DNA of 64,000 nucleotides from Ruminococcaceae bacterium UBA6353 (GTDB taxonomy: Bacteria; Bacillota; Clostridia; Oscillospirales; Acutalibacteraceae): contig DJRT01000004.1 of the NCBI GenBank assembly GCA_002437905.1, forward strand, positions 1-64,000. Reading direction: 5' to 3'. The notes below the pieces were generated by a model. The model saw nothing but the letters and a program-made list of their open reading frames with translations, searched no databases and was not told the origin of the DNA. This document shows positions 48,535 to 56,960 of the stretch, one piece after another; within the stretch, counting starts at the first letter, position 1, and each line of letters opens with the position of its first letter. Both the position numbers and the translations under genes were made by a program.

Positions 48535-49932
48535 TCAGGCCCGGTGCCACTTGACGCCCTGCGGCGTATCCTCCAGCACAATATTGCGCGCCTTCAGCTC
48601 ATCCCGGATGCGGTCCGCCTCTGCCCAGTTTTTCTGCTGGCGGGCAGCCGCACGGGCCGCGATCAGTTCCTCGATCTCCCGGTCATCCTCTCCGGCCGTC
48701 TGCCGCTCATAGCAAAATCCCAGCACATCCGTCAGCTCGTCAAAGAGCTGCTTGCCAGCCAGGATCGTCGCCTGTGTGGGCGTGCCATCCGCCAGCAGTC
48801 GGTTGATATCCTTTACCAGCTCGAACAGGGCGGCGATGCCGTCGGCCGTGTTCAGATCATCGTCCATGGCCGCGATGAACTGTGCCCGGCGCGCCTCCAC
48901 CTTCTGCACAAAGGCGGCGTCGGCCTCGCCGACCGGCGCACTCTTCAGAGCAAAATCCATCGCATTCCGGCAATTATACAGGCGATCCAGCGCGCCGATC
49001 CCCTGCTGAATGATCTCGGTATTGTAATTGATCGGGCTGCGGTAGGAGGAGGAGATCAGGAAAAAGCGGATCGGCTCATACCCAAATTCCTTTGCCACAT
49101 CCCGCACGGTGAAGAAATTGTTGAGGGATTTGGACATCTTCTTATTGTCCACATTGATGTAGCCATTGTGCATCCAGTAGTGGGCAAAGGGCACACCATT
49201 GCAGCACTCACTCTGGGCGATCTCGTTTTCGTGGTGCGGGAAGATCAGATCCTGTCCGCCGCCATGGATGTCGATGGTTTCGCCGAGATAGCGGCGCGCC
49301 ATCGCCGAGCACTCGATGTGCCAGCCGGGGCGGCCGTCGCTCCACGGCGATGGCCAGCTCGGCTCACCGGGCTTGGCGGCCTTCCACAGGGCAAAGTCCA
49401 GCGGGTCCTCCTTCAATTCTTCCACGGCAATGCGGGCGCCGCTCTCCAGATCGTCCACCGCCTGGTGGGACAGCTTGCCGTACTCGGCAAAGCGCCGGGT
49501 GCGGAAATACACATCCCCGTTTTCGGCTGTGTAGGCATAGCCTTTTTCCAGCAGCGTGGCAATGATCTGCTGGATCATATCAATGTTCTCCGTCGCCTTG
49601 GGGTGGATCGTCGCCGGGCGCACACCAAGCCCCCTGGCATCCGTCCAGAATTCGGCAATATACTTTTCAGCGATCTCCTTATAGGTCACGCCCTCCTCAT
49701 TCGCCTTGCGGATGATCTTATCGTCAATATCCGTAAAATTCTGGACAAAGGTCACCGCGTAGCCGCGCCATTCCAGATAGCGGCGCAGCACATCAAAGAT
49801 GCACAGCGGTCGTGCATTGCCGATGTGGATATAATTGTACACCGTTGGCCCGCAGGCATACAGGCGCACTTTTCCCGGCTCGATCGGTACAAACTCCTCT
49901 TTCTGTCTTGTCATGGTATTATAAATCTGCAT
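48535..49932 (-). CDS. cysS: Cysteinyl-tRNA synthetase
   Basis: A 465-residue class I synthetase. Its signature motifs are HIGNARP near residue 37 (HIGH motif) and KMSKSLNN around residue 267; Cys27 in YACGPTVYN belongs to the zinc site. It charges tRNA-Cys. It lies 22 bases after cysE and both follow a T-box leader whose codon and T-loop base fit cysteine, so expression should rise when tRNA-Cys is uncharged. The length and motifs are standard. Confidence 0.97.
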   Translation of the reverse strand: MQIYNTMTRQKEEFVPIEPGKVRLYACGPTVYNYIHIGNARPLCIFDVLRRYLEWRGYAVTFVQNFTDIDDKIIRKANEEGVTYKEIAEKYIAEFWTDARGLGVRPATIHPKATENIDMIQQIIATLLEKGYAYTAENGDVYFRTRRFAEYGKLSHQAVDDLESGARIAVEELKEDPLDFALWKAAKPGEPSWPSPWSDGRPGWHIECSAMARRYLGETIDIHGGGQDLIFPHHENEIAQSECCNGVPFAHYWMHNGYINVDNKKMSKSLNNFFTVRDVAKEFGYEPIRFFLISSSYRSPINYNTEIIQQGIGALDRLYNCRNAMDFALKSAPVGEADAAFVQKVEARRAQFIAAMDDDLNTADGIAALFELVKDINRLLADGTPTQATILAGKQLFDELTDVLGFCYERQTAGEDDREIEELIAARAAARQQKNWAEADRIRDELKARNIVLEDTPQGVKWHRA

Positions 49933-49954
49933 AATGGCGTCCTCCTATATTCCG

Positions 49955-50581
49955 TTATTCGCCTTTTTCTTGTTCTTCCAGCTGCGCAATGCGCTCCTCC
50001 AGCCGGTGCAGCTCCTGTGCCACCGGGTCGGGGATATGGATCTGATCCAGCTCCTGTACCCGTTCGCCGTCCCGCCGCACCACCTTGGCCGGAATACCGA
50101 CCGCCGTGCAATTATCCGGGATGTCCGACAGCACCACCGCGCCGGCCGCAATGCGCACATTATTGCCGATGTGGATGGGGCCGAGCACCTTGGCGCCCGC
50201 ACCAACCATCACATTATTGCCCAGGGTGGGGTGGCGCTTGCCCTGGTCCTTACCGGTGCCGCCGAGGGTGACTCCCTGATACAGTGTGCAGTCATCCCCG
50301 ATCACGGTAGTCTCCCCAATCACCACACCGGTGCCGTGGTCGATAAAAAAGCGGCGGCCGATCTGTGCAGCCGGATGGATCTCAATATTGGTGCGGCGCA
50401 CACAGCGCTGGCTGACCCACCGCGCCAGCAGCGGGTGGCCGTGCCGGTAGAGCCAGTTTGCCCGGCGGTGGGACCGCATGGCCTTATAGCCATTGTATAA
50501 CCACCACACTTCAAAAGCCGACTGTGCTGCCGGGTCACGGTCCCGGATGGTGGCGATATCTTCCCTCATCTGATCAAACAC
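49955..50581 (-). CDS. cysE: Serine O-acetyltransferase
   Basis: A 208-residue hexapeptide-repeat protein. The N-terminal FDQMREDIATIRDRDPAA is the short EpsC-type start; the left-handed beta-helix includes FFIDHGTGVVIGET, LYQGVTLGGTGK and PTLGNNVMVGAGAKVLG. His in DHGTG is a catalytic residue. It makes O-acetylserine for cysteine synthesis. The start GTG 50579-50581 with GGGGGAG is chosen, an internal ATG four codons later being possible. The cysE-cysS pair under a T-box is known in Firmicutes. Confidence 0.94.
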   Translation of the reverse strand: MFDQMREDIATIRDRDPAAQSAFEVWWLYNGYKAMRSHRRANWLYRHGHPLLARWVSQRCVRRTNIEIHPAAQIGRRFFIDHGTGVVIGETTVIGDDCTLYQGVTLGGTGKDQGKRHPTLGNNVMVGAGAKVLGPIHIGNNVRIAAGAVVLSDIPDNCTAVGIPAKVVRRDGERVQELDQIHIPDPVAQELHRLEERIAQLEEQEKGE

Positions 50582-50599
50582 AGACCTACTCCCCCTCTG

Positions 50600-50875
50600 A
50601 CAGAATATAAATCACCCCCGTTGCCCCATACAAGGCAACGGAGGTGAGCAAAGACCCACGGTTCCACTCCGTTATTCACTCTGTAGCCGCCATGCGACCG
50701 ACCCGGTAACGGAGGACCCCGCCATCCGATACACGGCGCCGTGCGGCGCTTTCCCGGACAGAGCTGACGGGCGCACTTCGCCGGGGCGGCACCGGGGCTG
50801 CTTGCAGCCATCGGCCGCCCCTCTCTGCTGTGCCGCACACCGGGTACTTTTCCCGCTGAACGCTTTTACAGTACC
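50600..50875 (-). promoter_or_regulatory. T-box leader, cysteine type
   Basis: On the minus strand an AGTA S-turn (in AAAAGTACCC) and GAAG-TGC on the opposite side form stem I with TGC, a Cys codon, as candidate specifier. The T-box TGGAACC (50660-50666) has A at the variable position, pairing with U73 of tRNA-Cys. AACGGAG can pair with CTCCGTT as antiterminator. The alternative terminator is 50613-50625 with 50634-50646. Uncharged tRNA-Cys should stop termination before cysE. Confidence 0.88.
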
Positions 50876-50903
50876 ATTATAGCGATTTTTCCGGATTTGT
50901 CTA
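50876..50903 (-). promoter_or_regulatory. Promoter of the cysE-cysS T-box transcript
   Basis: TAGACA (50898-50903) and TATAAT (50876-50881) with a 16-base spacer on the minus strand. Confidence 0.75.
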
Positions 50904-50912
50904 CCACTTTTT

Positions 50913-51488
50913 TCACTTTTCCTGAAAATAGTGGCGGCAGCCCCACACATATTGTATGCCGGAGATCACCGTAAAGACCACGGCCACCCAGATCAGCCCA
51001 CGGCCGATCAGCAGCAGCAGGTCACACAGGGGCTGGTAGGTTGTACCCAGCAGGTCACAGACCTGCTGAGCCGCCAGCAGATACATGATCGCTGCCATCT
51101 GCATCACGGTTTTGATCTTTCCGGCCATGCTGGCGGCAATGACGACCCCATCCTTGGCCGCCAGCAGGCGCACCGAGGTAACCATAAATTCACGGGTCAG
51201 GATCAGCATGACCGCCCAGCAGAGATCCGCCCCGCCCAGCTGCGTCATGAAGCCGAGGAAGGCCGCCGTGGTCAGCATCTTGTCCGCCAGGGGATCCAGA
51301 AACTTGCCCAGATTGGTGATCAGGCCGCGGCTGCGGGCAATGCGGCCGTCAAACATATCCGTCAGCGATGCCGCGATAAACAGCAGCAGCGCCACCGCAT
51401 GGTGAAACGGAAAAGGCCACAGCATCACCAGCAGGAACACCGGCGCCAGCAGGCAGCGGGTAAAGGTCAGTTTATTCGGCAGGTTCAT
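50913..51488 (-). CDS. pgsA: CDP-diacylglycerol-glycerol-3-phosphate 3-phosphatidyltransferase
   Basis: A 191-residue membrane enzyme. The CDP-alcohol phosphotransferase motif is complete: DMFDGRIARSRGLITNLGK then FLDPLADK, that is D-G-x2-A-R-x8-G-x3-D-x3-D. About five membrane helices. It makes phosphatidylglycerol phosphate. Its ATG overlaps the rimO stop codon by four bases; recA, recX, rimO and pgsA lie in one minus-strand run. The order resembles the pgsA-recA neighbourhood of bacilli. The frame upstream of the start is the rimO overlap. Confidence 0.94.
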   Translation of the reverse strand: MNLPNKLTFTRCLLAPVFLLVMLWPFPFHHAVALLLFIAASLTDMFDGRIARSRGLITNLGKFLDPLADKMLTTAAFLGFMTQLGGADLCWAVMLILTREFMVTSVRLLAAKDGVVIAASMAGKIKTVMQMAAIMYLLAAQQVCDLLGTTYQPLCDLLLLIGRGLIWVAVVFTVISGIQYVWGCRHYFQEK

Positions 51489-52819
51489 TCTTCCACCATC
51501 TCCCCCATCAGATCCCAGTCCATCGTCTCGGTGATCTTCACCTGAATGATATCCCCCGGATGCACCCGGCCGGGCTTGCAGCTGAAGAAGACCTTGCCGT
51601 CGATGTCCGGTGCATCCGCCTCGCTGCGGCCAAACCAGCACTCCGCGTACTTATCAAAGCTTTCGACCAGCACCGCCAGCGTGCGGCCGATCTTTGCCTC
51701 ATTCAACCGGTCAGATATCCGGGTCTGCTCCTCCATAACGATGTCCCGACGGCGCTCCTTCACCTCATCCGGCACCTGCTGCGGCATGGTGGCCGCCGCC
51801 GTGCCCTCCTCCGGAGAAAAGGCAAAGCACCCGAGGCGATCAAACTGTGCCTGCTTGATAAAGAGGCACAGCTCCTCGAAGTCCTCTTCCGTTTCGCCGG
51901 GGAAGCCGGTCATCACTGTGGTACGCAGCGTAATATCCGGCACCTTTTCGCGGATATGGCGGAGCAACGCTGTCAGTGTGGCGCGGTCACCCGGCCGGTG
52001 CATGGCCCGCAGCACCCGGCCGCTGGCATGCTGGATCGGCAAATCCATATACGGCAGGATTTTTTCCTCTGTGGCCATCAGCTCCAGCAGCTCATCCGTG
52101 ATGTGCTCCGGATAGCAGTACAGCAGCCGGATCCAGCGCAGCCCATCCACGGTGCAAAGCTGCCGCAGCAGCTCCGGCAGGCGGCTTTCGCCGTACAGGT
52201 CGCGGCCGTAGACCGTCGTATCCTGCGCCACCAGCACCAGTTCCTTCGCCCCGCCGGCGGCCAGTGCCCGCGCCTCCTCCACCAGCGTCTCTATCCGCCG
52301 GCTGCGCAGGCCACCGCGGATCATCGGGATGGCGCAATAGGCACAGCGGTTATCGCAGCCATCCGCAATACGCAGATAGGCAAAAAAGTGCGGTGTGGTC
52401 AGCAGGCGGTCACCATCCATATCCCAGCAGCTTTTGGGCGGAAAGCGATAATCCTTGCCGCCGGCCGTAACCTGCTGCACAGCGGCCACAATATCGCCGT
52501 TTGCGCCAAGGCCGAGTACACCGTCGCATTCCGGCAGCTCCGTGACCAGCTCCTGCTGATAGCGCTCCGCCAGGCAGCCTGTCACGATGATTTTTTGGAT
52601 CTGCCCCTCTTTTTTCAGCTGGGCAAATTCCAGTATGTTCTCGATGGATTCCTTTTTGGCCTCCTCAATGAAGCCGCAGGTATTAACGATCACCACATCG
52701 GCCAGACCGCTCTCCGCAGTGATCTCGTAGCCGGCCTTTTCCAGGCGCGCCAGCATCAGCTCCGCGTCCATCTGGTTTTTCGGGCAGCCAAGGGAAACCA
52801 TGCCCACTTTTATTGCCAT
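51485..52819 (-). CDS. rimO: Ribosomal protein S12 methylthiotransferase
   Basis: A 444-residue radical SAM enzyme. The N-terminal MTTase domain starts VGMVSLGCPKNQMDAELML and has further cluster Cys residues in VNTCGFIE and VTGCLAERY; the radical SAM cluster is CDNRCAYCAIP; the C-terminal TRAM domain includes VLVESFDKYAECWFGRSEADAPDIDG in two parts. LGCPKN and the DAPDIDG end distinguish RimO from MiaB. It modifies Asp of ribosomal protein S12. It overlaps recX by ten bases and pgsA by four. Confidence 0.95.
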   Translation of the reverse strand: MAIKVGMVSLGCPKNQMDAELMLARLEKAGYEITAESGLADVVIVNTCGFIEEAKKESIENILEFAQLKKEGQIQKIIVTGCLAERYQQELVTELPECDGVLGLGANGDIVAAVQQVTAGGKDYRFPPKSCWDMDGDRLLTTPHFFAYLRIADGCDNRCAYCAIPMIRGGLRSRRIETLVEEARALAAGGAKELVLVAQDTTVYGRDLYGESRLPELLRQLCTVDGLRWIRLLYCYPEHITDELLELMATEEKILPYMDLPIQHASGRVLRAMHRPGDRATLTALLRHIREKVPDITLRTTVMTGFPGETEEDFEELCLFIKQAQFDRLGCFAFSPEEGTAAATMPQQVPDEVKERRRDIVMEEQTRISDRLNEAKIGRTLAVLVESFDKYAECWFGRSEADAPDIDGKVFFSCKPGRVHPGDIIQVKITETMDWDLMGEMVEE

Positions 52820-53475
52820 AGTTCTTCGTACTCCTCATCTTCTGTTCCCGTTTCTTCCCCTGCAGCCTGGTCAAAGGCCTCCATCGCCTGCCGGATAGCG
52901 GAGAAAGAAAAGCCGCGCCGCGCCAGCGATGCCATCACCCGCTGCCGTGCAGCACGGTCGGTACGGTCATGCAGTTTATTATAATATTTTTTTTGGAGTA
53001 TTGCAAGTGCTTGTTGAAAATCATCGGTTTCCAATTCCTCGGCCGCGGCGGCAGCGGTTTCCCGGTCAATGCCGCGGCGCTGCAGCTCCTGCTGCACCCG
53101 CCGGCGGGGATACTGCTTATAGCGGCTCAGGCTGCGGGCGGCGCGGGCGGCGTACTGCACATCATCCAGCAGACCGACCTCCGCCAGCCGCGCCACCACC
53201 GCAGCAGCCACCGCCGGAGGGTATTCCGGGGTTAGCTTTCGTTCCAGCTCACGGCAGCCGTAGTCCCGCAGACCAAGCAGATACAGCGCCTTGTCCCGTG
53301 CGCGGTTGTACTGCGCCTGTTCCAGCAGACGATCCAGCTGCGCCTGGGTGATCTCCCCACCAACCCGGTACGGCGATTCGTCAAATGTGCGCACATCCAC
53401 CTGCACCTCGCCGACTGTCTCAATCGTCAGGGCATACAAACTGCGTCGCAGGCGCTGCGCGGCTATGATCCGCAC
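52810..53475 (-). CDS. recX: Regulatory protein RecX
   Basis: A 221-residue, helical protein built of three-helix repeats: ARDKALYLLGLRDYGCRELER, then LDDVQYAARAARSLSRYK and RRRVQQELQRRGIDRE. RecX binds RecA filaments and limits recombination. The start is uncertain: the AAGGAGGGG site touches an ATG (53479-53481), whereas GTG 53473-53475 has normal spacing and gives the usual RecX start. It lies downstream of recA and a 73-residue gene but behind a terminator, so it may be expressed separately. Confidence 0.9.
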   Translation of the reverse strand: MRIIAAQRLRRSLYALTIETVGEVQVDVRTFDESPYRVGGEITQAQLDRLLEQAQYNRARDKALYLLGLRDYGCRELERKLTPEYPPAVAAAVVARLAEVGLLDDVQYAARAARSLSRYKQYPRRRVQQELQRRGIDRETAAAAAEELETDDFQQALAILQKKYYNKLHDRTDRAARQRVMASLARRGFSFSAIRQAMEAFDQAAGEETGTEDEEYEELWQ

Positions 53476-53538
53476 GGTCATCCCCTCCTTCCGGTACCTG
53501 CTCAATCTTCATTTGCTCTCTGCGCGGCAGCCGCACAG

Positions 53539-53580
53539 AAAAAGGGGAACAATGCTGCCAAGCCGGCAGCGCCGTTCCCC
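53539..53580 (-). terminator. Terminator after the recA region
   Basis: GGGGAAC at 53544-53550 pairs with GTTCCCC at 53574-53580 and GCTGCC with GGCAGC inside, followed by a T-run on the minus strand. Confidence 0.8.
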
Positions 53581-53657
53581 TCTCTTTCGTTATTGCACCG
53601 TTCATTTCCCGGCGGCTGACCGCAGGCAGCCGCAAACACTTTCCGGAGGCGCTCCTT

Positions 53658-53879
53658 CTACCATCTGCGGGACTGGTCGCGCTTCTGCCGCTGTTTTTCC
53701 TGCTCCTGCTGATAAAACCAATCTTTTTCTTCCTTAGTAAGAGGTCTGGCGCCATCACCGTTCCAGAGGCTCCGGAAAATGGACGGCCACTGAAACCCAA
53801 ACAGCCGCATAATCAACGCCAATAAATCCCACGCCAAAAACAACAGAAGAACAACGATCCCCACAAAAAATGTCAACAT
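53658..53879 (-). CDS. Small membrane protein between recA and recX
   Basis: A 73-residue protein with one N-terminal hydrophobic helix (FVGIVVLLLFLAWDLLALIM) and a charged, Gln/Lys-rich tail (YQQEQEKQRQKRDQSRR). I do not recognise it. It begins 32 bases after recA and is followed by a terminator, so it is probably expressed with recA, perhaps under SOS control. A short membrane peptide co-expressed with recA might be an SOS-induced division inhibitor by analogy with YneA or SidA, but it has no LysM domain and this is only a thought. Confidence 0.6.
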   Translation of the reverse strand: MLTFFVGIVVLLLFLAWDLLALIMRLFGFQWPSIFRSLWNGDGARPLTKEEKDWFYQQEQEKQRQKRDQSRRW

Positions 53880-53911
53880 CGCATTTTCCTCTTCATAAAT
53901 GGCCGGTCAGA

Positions 53912-55072
53912 TCAGTCGTCCACCACAATATCAATTTCCGCCTTGGCTGCGGCACTGGTCACCTGCGGCGCCTGCGCCAGCGGAATCTCCACCGGGGCGG
54001 GTGCAGCCGCCACCGCCGGGCGCAGAGAGGGCATCAGCTTATCAATATTCTCGCGCACCTGCTGCTCGATTTCGGCCGAAAGCGTGGGATTGCCCCGCAG
54101 CAGCTCCCGCACATTGTCCTTGCCCTGTGCAAGGCGTTCGCCTTTATAGGCGAACCAGGAGCCGGATTTCTCGATAATATCCAGCTTCACGGCCAGATCC
54201 AGCAGCTCACTGTCCTTTGAAATACCGATGCCGTACAGCACATCAAATTCGGCTGTTTTGAACGGCGGCGCCAGCTTGTTCTTGACCACCTTGACCCGCG
54301 TATGGGAGCCAATGGCATCCGCCCCGTTCTTCAGCGTTTCGGTGCGGCGCACATCCAGACGCACCGAGGCATAATACTTCAAGGCATTACCGCCGCTGGT
54401 CACCTCCGGGTTGCCGTACATCACGCCTACCTTCATCCGCAGCTGGTTGATGAACAGCGCCAGACAGTTGGACTTGGACACCACCGGTGCCAGCTTACGC
54501 ATAGCCTGCGACATCAGGCGCGCCTGCAGGCCCACATGGGCATCGCCCATCTCACCCTCGATCTCGGCACGGGGAACCAGCGCAGCCACAGAGTCCAGCA
54601 CCACAATATCCACCGCACCGGACCGCACCAGCGCCTCCATGATCTCCAGCGCCTGCTCACCGGTATCCGGCTGGGAGACCAGCAGGGAGTCCACATCGAC
54701 CCCCAGTGCGCGGGCATACACCGGATCCAGCGCGTGTTCTACATCAATGTATGCGGCCTCACCGCCGCGCTTCTGCGTTTCGGCCACCACATGCAGCGCC
54801 AGGGTGGTCTTACCGGAAGCCTCCGGCCCATAGATCTCAATAATGCGTCCGCGCGGCAGGCCGCCGATGCCCAGTGCAGCATCCAGCGCCATCGAACCGG
54901 TGGGAATCGCATCCACCTGCATATTGAAATTTTCGCCAAGGCGCATAACCGAGCCTTTGCCGTACTGCTTTTCGATCTGTGCCAGCGCAGCATCCAGTGC
55001 CTTGCGGCGTTCACTGCGCTCATCTGCGGTCTTTTCTGCCGGTTTCTTCGCTTTTTCCGCCTTTGGTGCCAT
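53912..55072 (-). CDS. recA: Recombinase RecA
   Basis: A 386-residue protein. Walker A GPEASGKTT is at about residues 82-90; the DNA-binding L1/L2 region includes MSQAMRKLAP and INQLRMKVGVMYGNPEVT. The N-terminus has about 18 extra, Lys/Ala-rich residues before the usual start SERRKALDAALAQIEK, and the C-terminus is an Ala/Pro-rich then acidic tail. The start is fixed by GGAGG eight bases before the ATG at 55070-55072. It drives recombination and LexA cleavage. An SOS box lies upstream of its promoter. Confidence 0.97.
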   Translation of the reverse strand: MAPKAEKAKKPAEKTADERSERRKALDAALAQIEKQYGKGSVMRLGENFNMQVDAIPTGSMALDAALGIGGLPRGRIIEIYGPEASGKTTLALHVVAETQKRGGEAAYIDVEHALDPVYARALGVDVDSLLVSQPDTGEQALEIMEALVRSGAVDIVVLDSVAALVPRAEIEGEMGDAHVGLQARLMSQAMRKLAPVVSKSNCLALFINQLRMKVGVMYGNPEVTSGGNALKYYASVRLDVRRTETLKNGADAIGSHTRVKVVKNKLAPPFKTAEFDVLYGIGISKDSELLDLAVKLDIIEKSGSWFAYKGERLAQGKDNVRELLRGNPTLSAEIEQQVRENIDKLMPSLRPAVAAAPAPVEIPLAQAPQVTSAAAKAEIDIVVDD

Positions 55073-55128
55073 CGTTTTTACCTCCCGTCGGCGCTCATGG
55101 AGCCGCCATATCACCTATCACTGTGGCC

Positions 55129-55156
55129 ATTATAGCACATTTTTTGCAAAAAGCAA
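55129..55156 (-). promoter_or_regulatory. Promoter of recA
   Basis: TTGCTT (55151-55156) and TATAAT (55129-55134) with a 16-base spacer on the minus strand. Confidence 0.75.
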
Positions 55157-55164
55157 GCATTTTC

Positions 55165-55178
55165 CGAACATTTGTTTG
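55165..55178. promoter_or_regulatory. Probable LexA (SOS) box of recA
   Basis: CGAACATTTGTTTG matches the Gram-positive SOS consensus CGAACATATGTTCG at 12 of 14 positions. It lies eight bases upstream of the recA -35 box. Confidence 0.68.
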
Positions 55179-55188
55179 AATTTTCTTT

Positions 55189-56025
55189 TTACTGTGCCAC
55201 CACAACCCGTTCAATGCCGCCAAGATCGCGCAAAATCTGCGTATGCGGCCGGCCGGCCGCCGCAAAGAGTGCTGCCACCTCAGCAGCCTGGCCGGCGCCC
55301 ACCTCAACGGCACAAAAGCCGCCCGGTGCAAGCTTTGGGCACCACTGCTCCGCGATCACCCGGTAAAAGCGCAGGCCGTCGCTGTCGCCATCCAGCGCCA
55401 TGCGCGGCTCACGCTGCACCTCCCGCATCAGGCCGGGCAGCTCCCCGGTGGGGATGTACGGCGGGTTGGACAGGATGGCGTCATAGCTGCCGGTGAAGGC
55501 AGCGGCATCCGCCAGCACATCGGCCTGCCGCACCGTGACAGCGTATGCCGGATAGCGGGCGCAGTTTTCCCGCAGGTAGGGCAGCGCCGCCTCGCTCAAT
55601 TCTACCGCCGTAACCACGGCGGCCGGCTGCAGGCTGCAAAGGCCGAGGCCTACACACCCGCTGCCGGCGCACAGATCCAGCACCTGCGGACAGGCTCTGC
55701 CCCGCAGGCGTTCCGCCGCCGCCTCACACAGCAGCTCGGTATCCGGCCGCGGGATCAGCACCCCTTCACCCACCCGCAGCTTCAGGCGCAGAAATTCCCA
55801 TTCGCCGAGGATATACTGCAGCGGCCGGCCGGCTGCTCGCTCCTCCAGCGCCCGCTGCAAATACGGCAGCGCCGGCGGCGGCAGCGGCACAGCGTCCGGG
55901 CGGTGGCCGCGGGGCAGCCCGCCGAGATCCTCCAGCAGGCACCGGGCATCAAAGGCAGCATCCGCGCAGCCGGCGGCTTCCAGCCGCTGCACCGCCTGCT
56001 GCCACCATGCAGCGCGGGTTACCAC
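55189..56025 (-). CDS. prmC: Peptide chain release factor N5-glutamine methyltransferase
   Basis: A 278-residue enzyme. The start GTG 56023-56025 has GGAGG seven bases before it, inside the end of the DUF1385 gene. SAM-binding motif VLDLCAGSGCVGLGL and catalytic LSNPPYIPTGE are clear, as is LIPRPDTELL of the PrmC N-terminal part. It methylates the GGQ glutamine of release factors RF1 and RF2. In most relatives prfA follows; here recA follows after 116 bases. The DUF1385-prmC order itself is conserved in clostridia. Confidence 0.93.
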   Translation of the reverse strand: MVTRAAWWQQAVQRLEAAGCADAAFDARCLLEDLGGLPRGHRPDAVPLPPPALPYLQRALEERAAGRPLQYILGEWEFLRLKLRVGEGVLIPRPDTELLCEAAAERLRGRACPQVLDLCAGSGCVGLGLCSLQPAAVVTAVELSEAALPYLRENCARYPAYAVTVRQADVLADAAAFTGSYDAILSNPPYIPTGELPGLMREVQREPRMALDGDSDGLRFYRVIAEQWCPKLAPGGFCAVEVGAGQAAEVAALFAAAGRPHTQILRDLGGIERVVVAQ

Positions 56026-56960
56026 CGGTCTGCCTCCGGATCCTCCGGGATCACCGCCTTCAGCGCCGCGATGGCGCACTCAATCATGCTGTCGTCCGGC
56101 TCCTTGGTGGTGACATGCTGCAGCCACATACCGGGGGCGGAAATGATGCGTGTAAAGGCATTGTCCTTGCGGCCGGCAAGCTTGATCAACTCATACCCGA
56201 CCCCTACCGTCAGCGGGATCAGCAGCAGCTTGATCACCGTACGCAGCAGCGGGGTACGAATGGGGATCAGGATGGAAATGATGATCCCCACCAGCAGCAT
56301 CAGGATCATAAAGGAGGTGCCGCAGCGCGGGTGGAAGCGCCGCTGTACGCGCACATTCTCCACCGTCAGCTCCAGCCCCTTTTCGTAGCAGAAGATGGTC
56401 TTATGTTCCGCACCGTGATACCGGAAGGTGCGGCGGATATCCTTCAGCTGCGAAACCAGCAGCAGATACGCGATAAAGATGACTATGCGCAGCACCCCTT
56501 CAAAAAGGCCGCGCAGCGCGGCATTTTCCAGTGCCGGCCACAGGCGGGTGAGCCAGCTGAACAGCTGAATTGGCAGCCACATGAACAGCACCACCGCCAG
56601 CGCCACCCCCAGCACGGAGGAAACGATCATCAGCGCATTCATCATGGCGCTCTGCTTCTTCTGGGCTTTTTCGTCTGCTTTCTCTGCCTCATCCTCCAGA
56701 CCGGAAAGCTCGGCAGAGCGCATCAGGCACTTATAGCCCCAGCGCATGGAATCCACAAAAGTGAAAATGCCGCGCACAAACGGCCATTTTGTCCAGCCGG
56801 GGCGGCTATTGGCCGGATTATCCCACGCTTCCTCCCGGATCTCACCGGAGGTATGGCGCACAGCCATGGCCGTTTTGTGCGGCCCGCGCATCATCACGCC
56901 CTCAATCAGCGCCTGGCCGCCGATGGAGGTCTTTTTCATCACTTGCTCCTGTTCTTTCAT
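56019..56960 (-). CDS. DUF1385 family membrane protein (YqhQ-like)
   Basis: A 313-residue protein whose ATG overlaps the stop codon of the histidine kinase gene as ATGA. The start MKKTSIGGQALIEGVMMRGP is the strongest family signature, followed by four or five membrane helices and the internal FRYHGAEHKTIFCYEKG and RFHPRCGTSFMI motifs with conserved His and Cys. The function is unknown, although it is widespread in clostridia beside prmC. The conserved His/Cys pattern suggests metal binding or enzymatic action in the membrane. Confidence 0.9.
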   Translation of the reverse strand: MKEQEQVMKKTSIGGQALIEGVMMRGPHKTAMAVRHTSGEIREEAWDNPANSRPGWTKWPFVRGIFTFVDSMRWGYKCLMRSAELSGLEDEAEKADEKAQKKQSAMMNALMIVSSVLGVALAVVLFMWLPIQLFSWLTRLWPALENAALRGLFEGVLRIVIFIAYLLLVSQLKDIRRTFRYHGAEHKTIFCYEKGLELTVENVRVQRRFHPRCGTSFMILMLLVGIIISILIPIRTPLLRTVIKLLLIPLTVGVGYELIKLAGRKDNAFTRIISAPGMWLQHVTTKEPDDSMIECAIAALKAVIPEDPEADRW

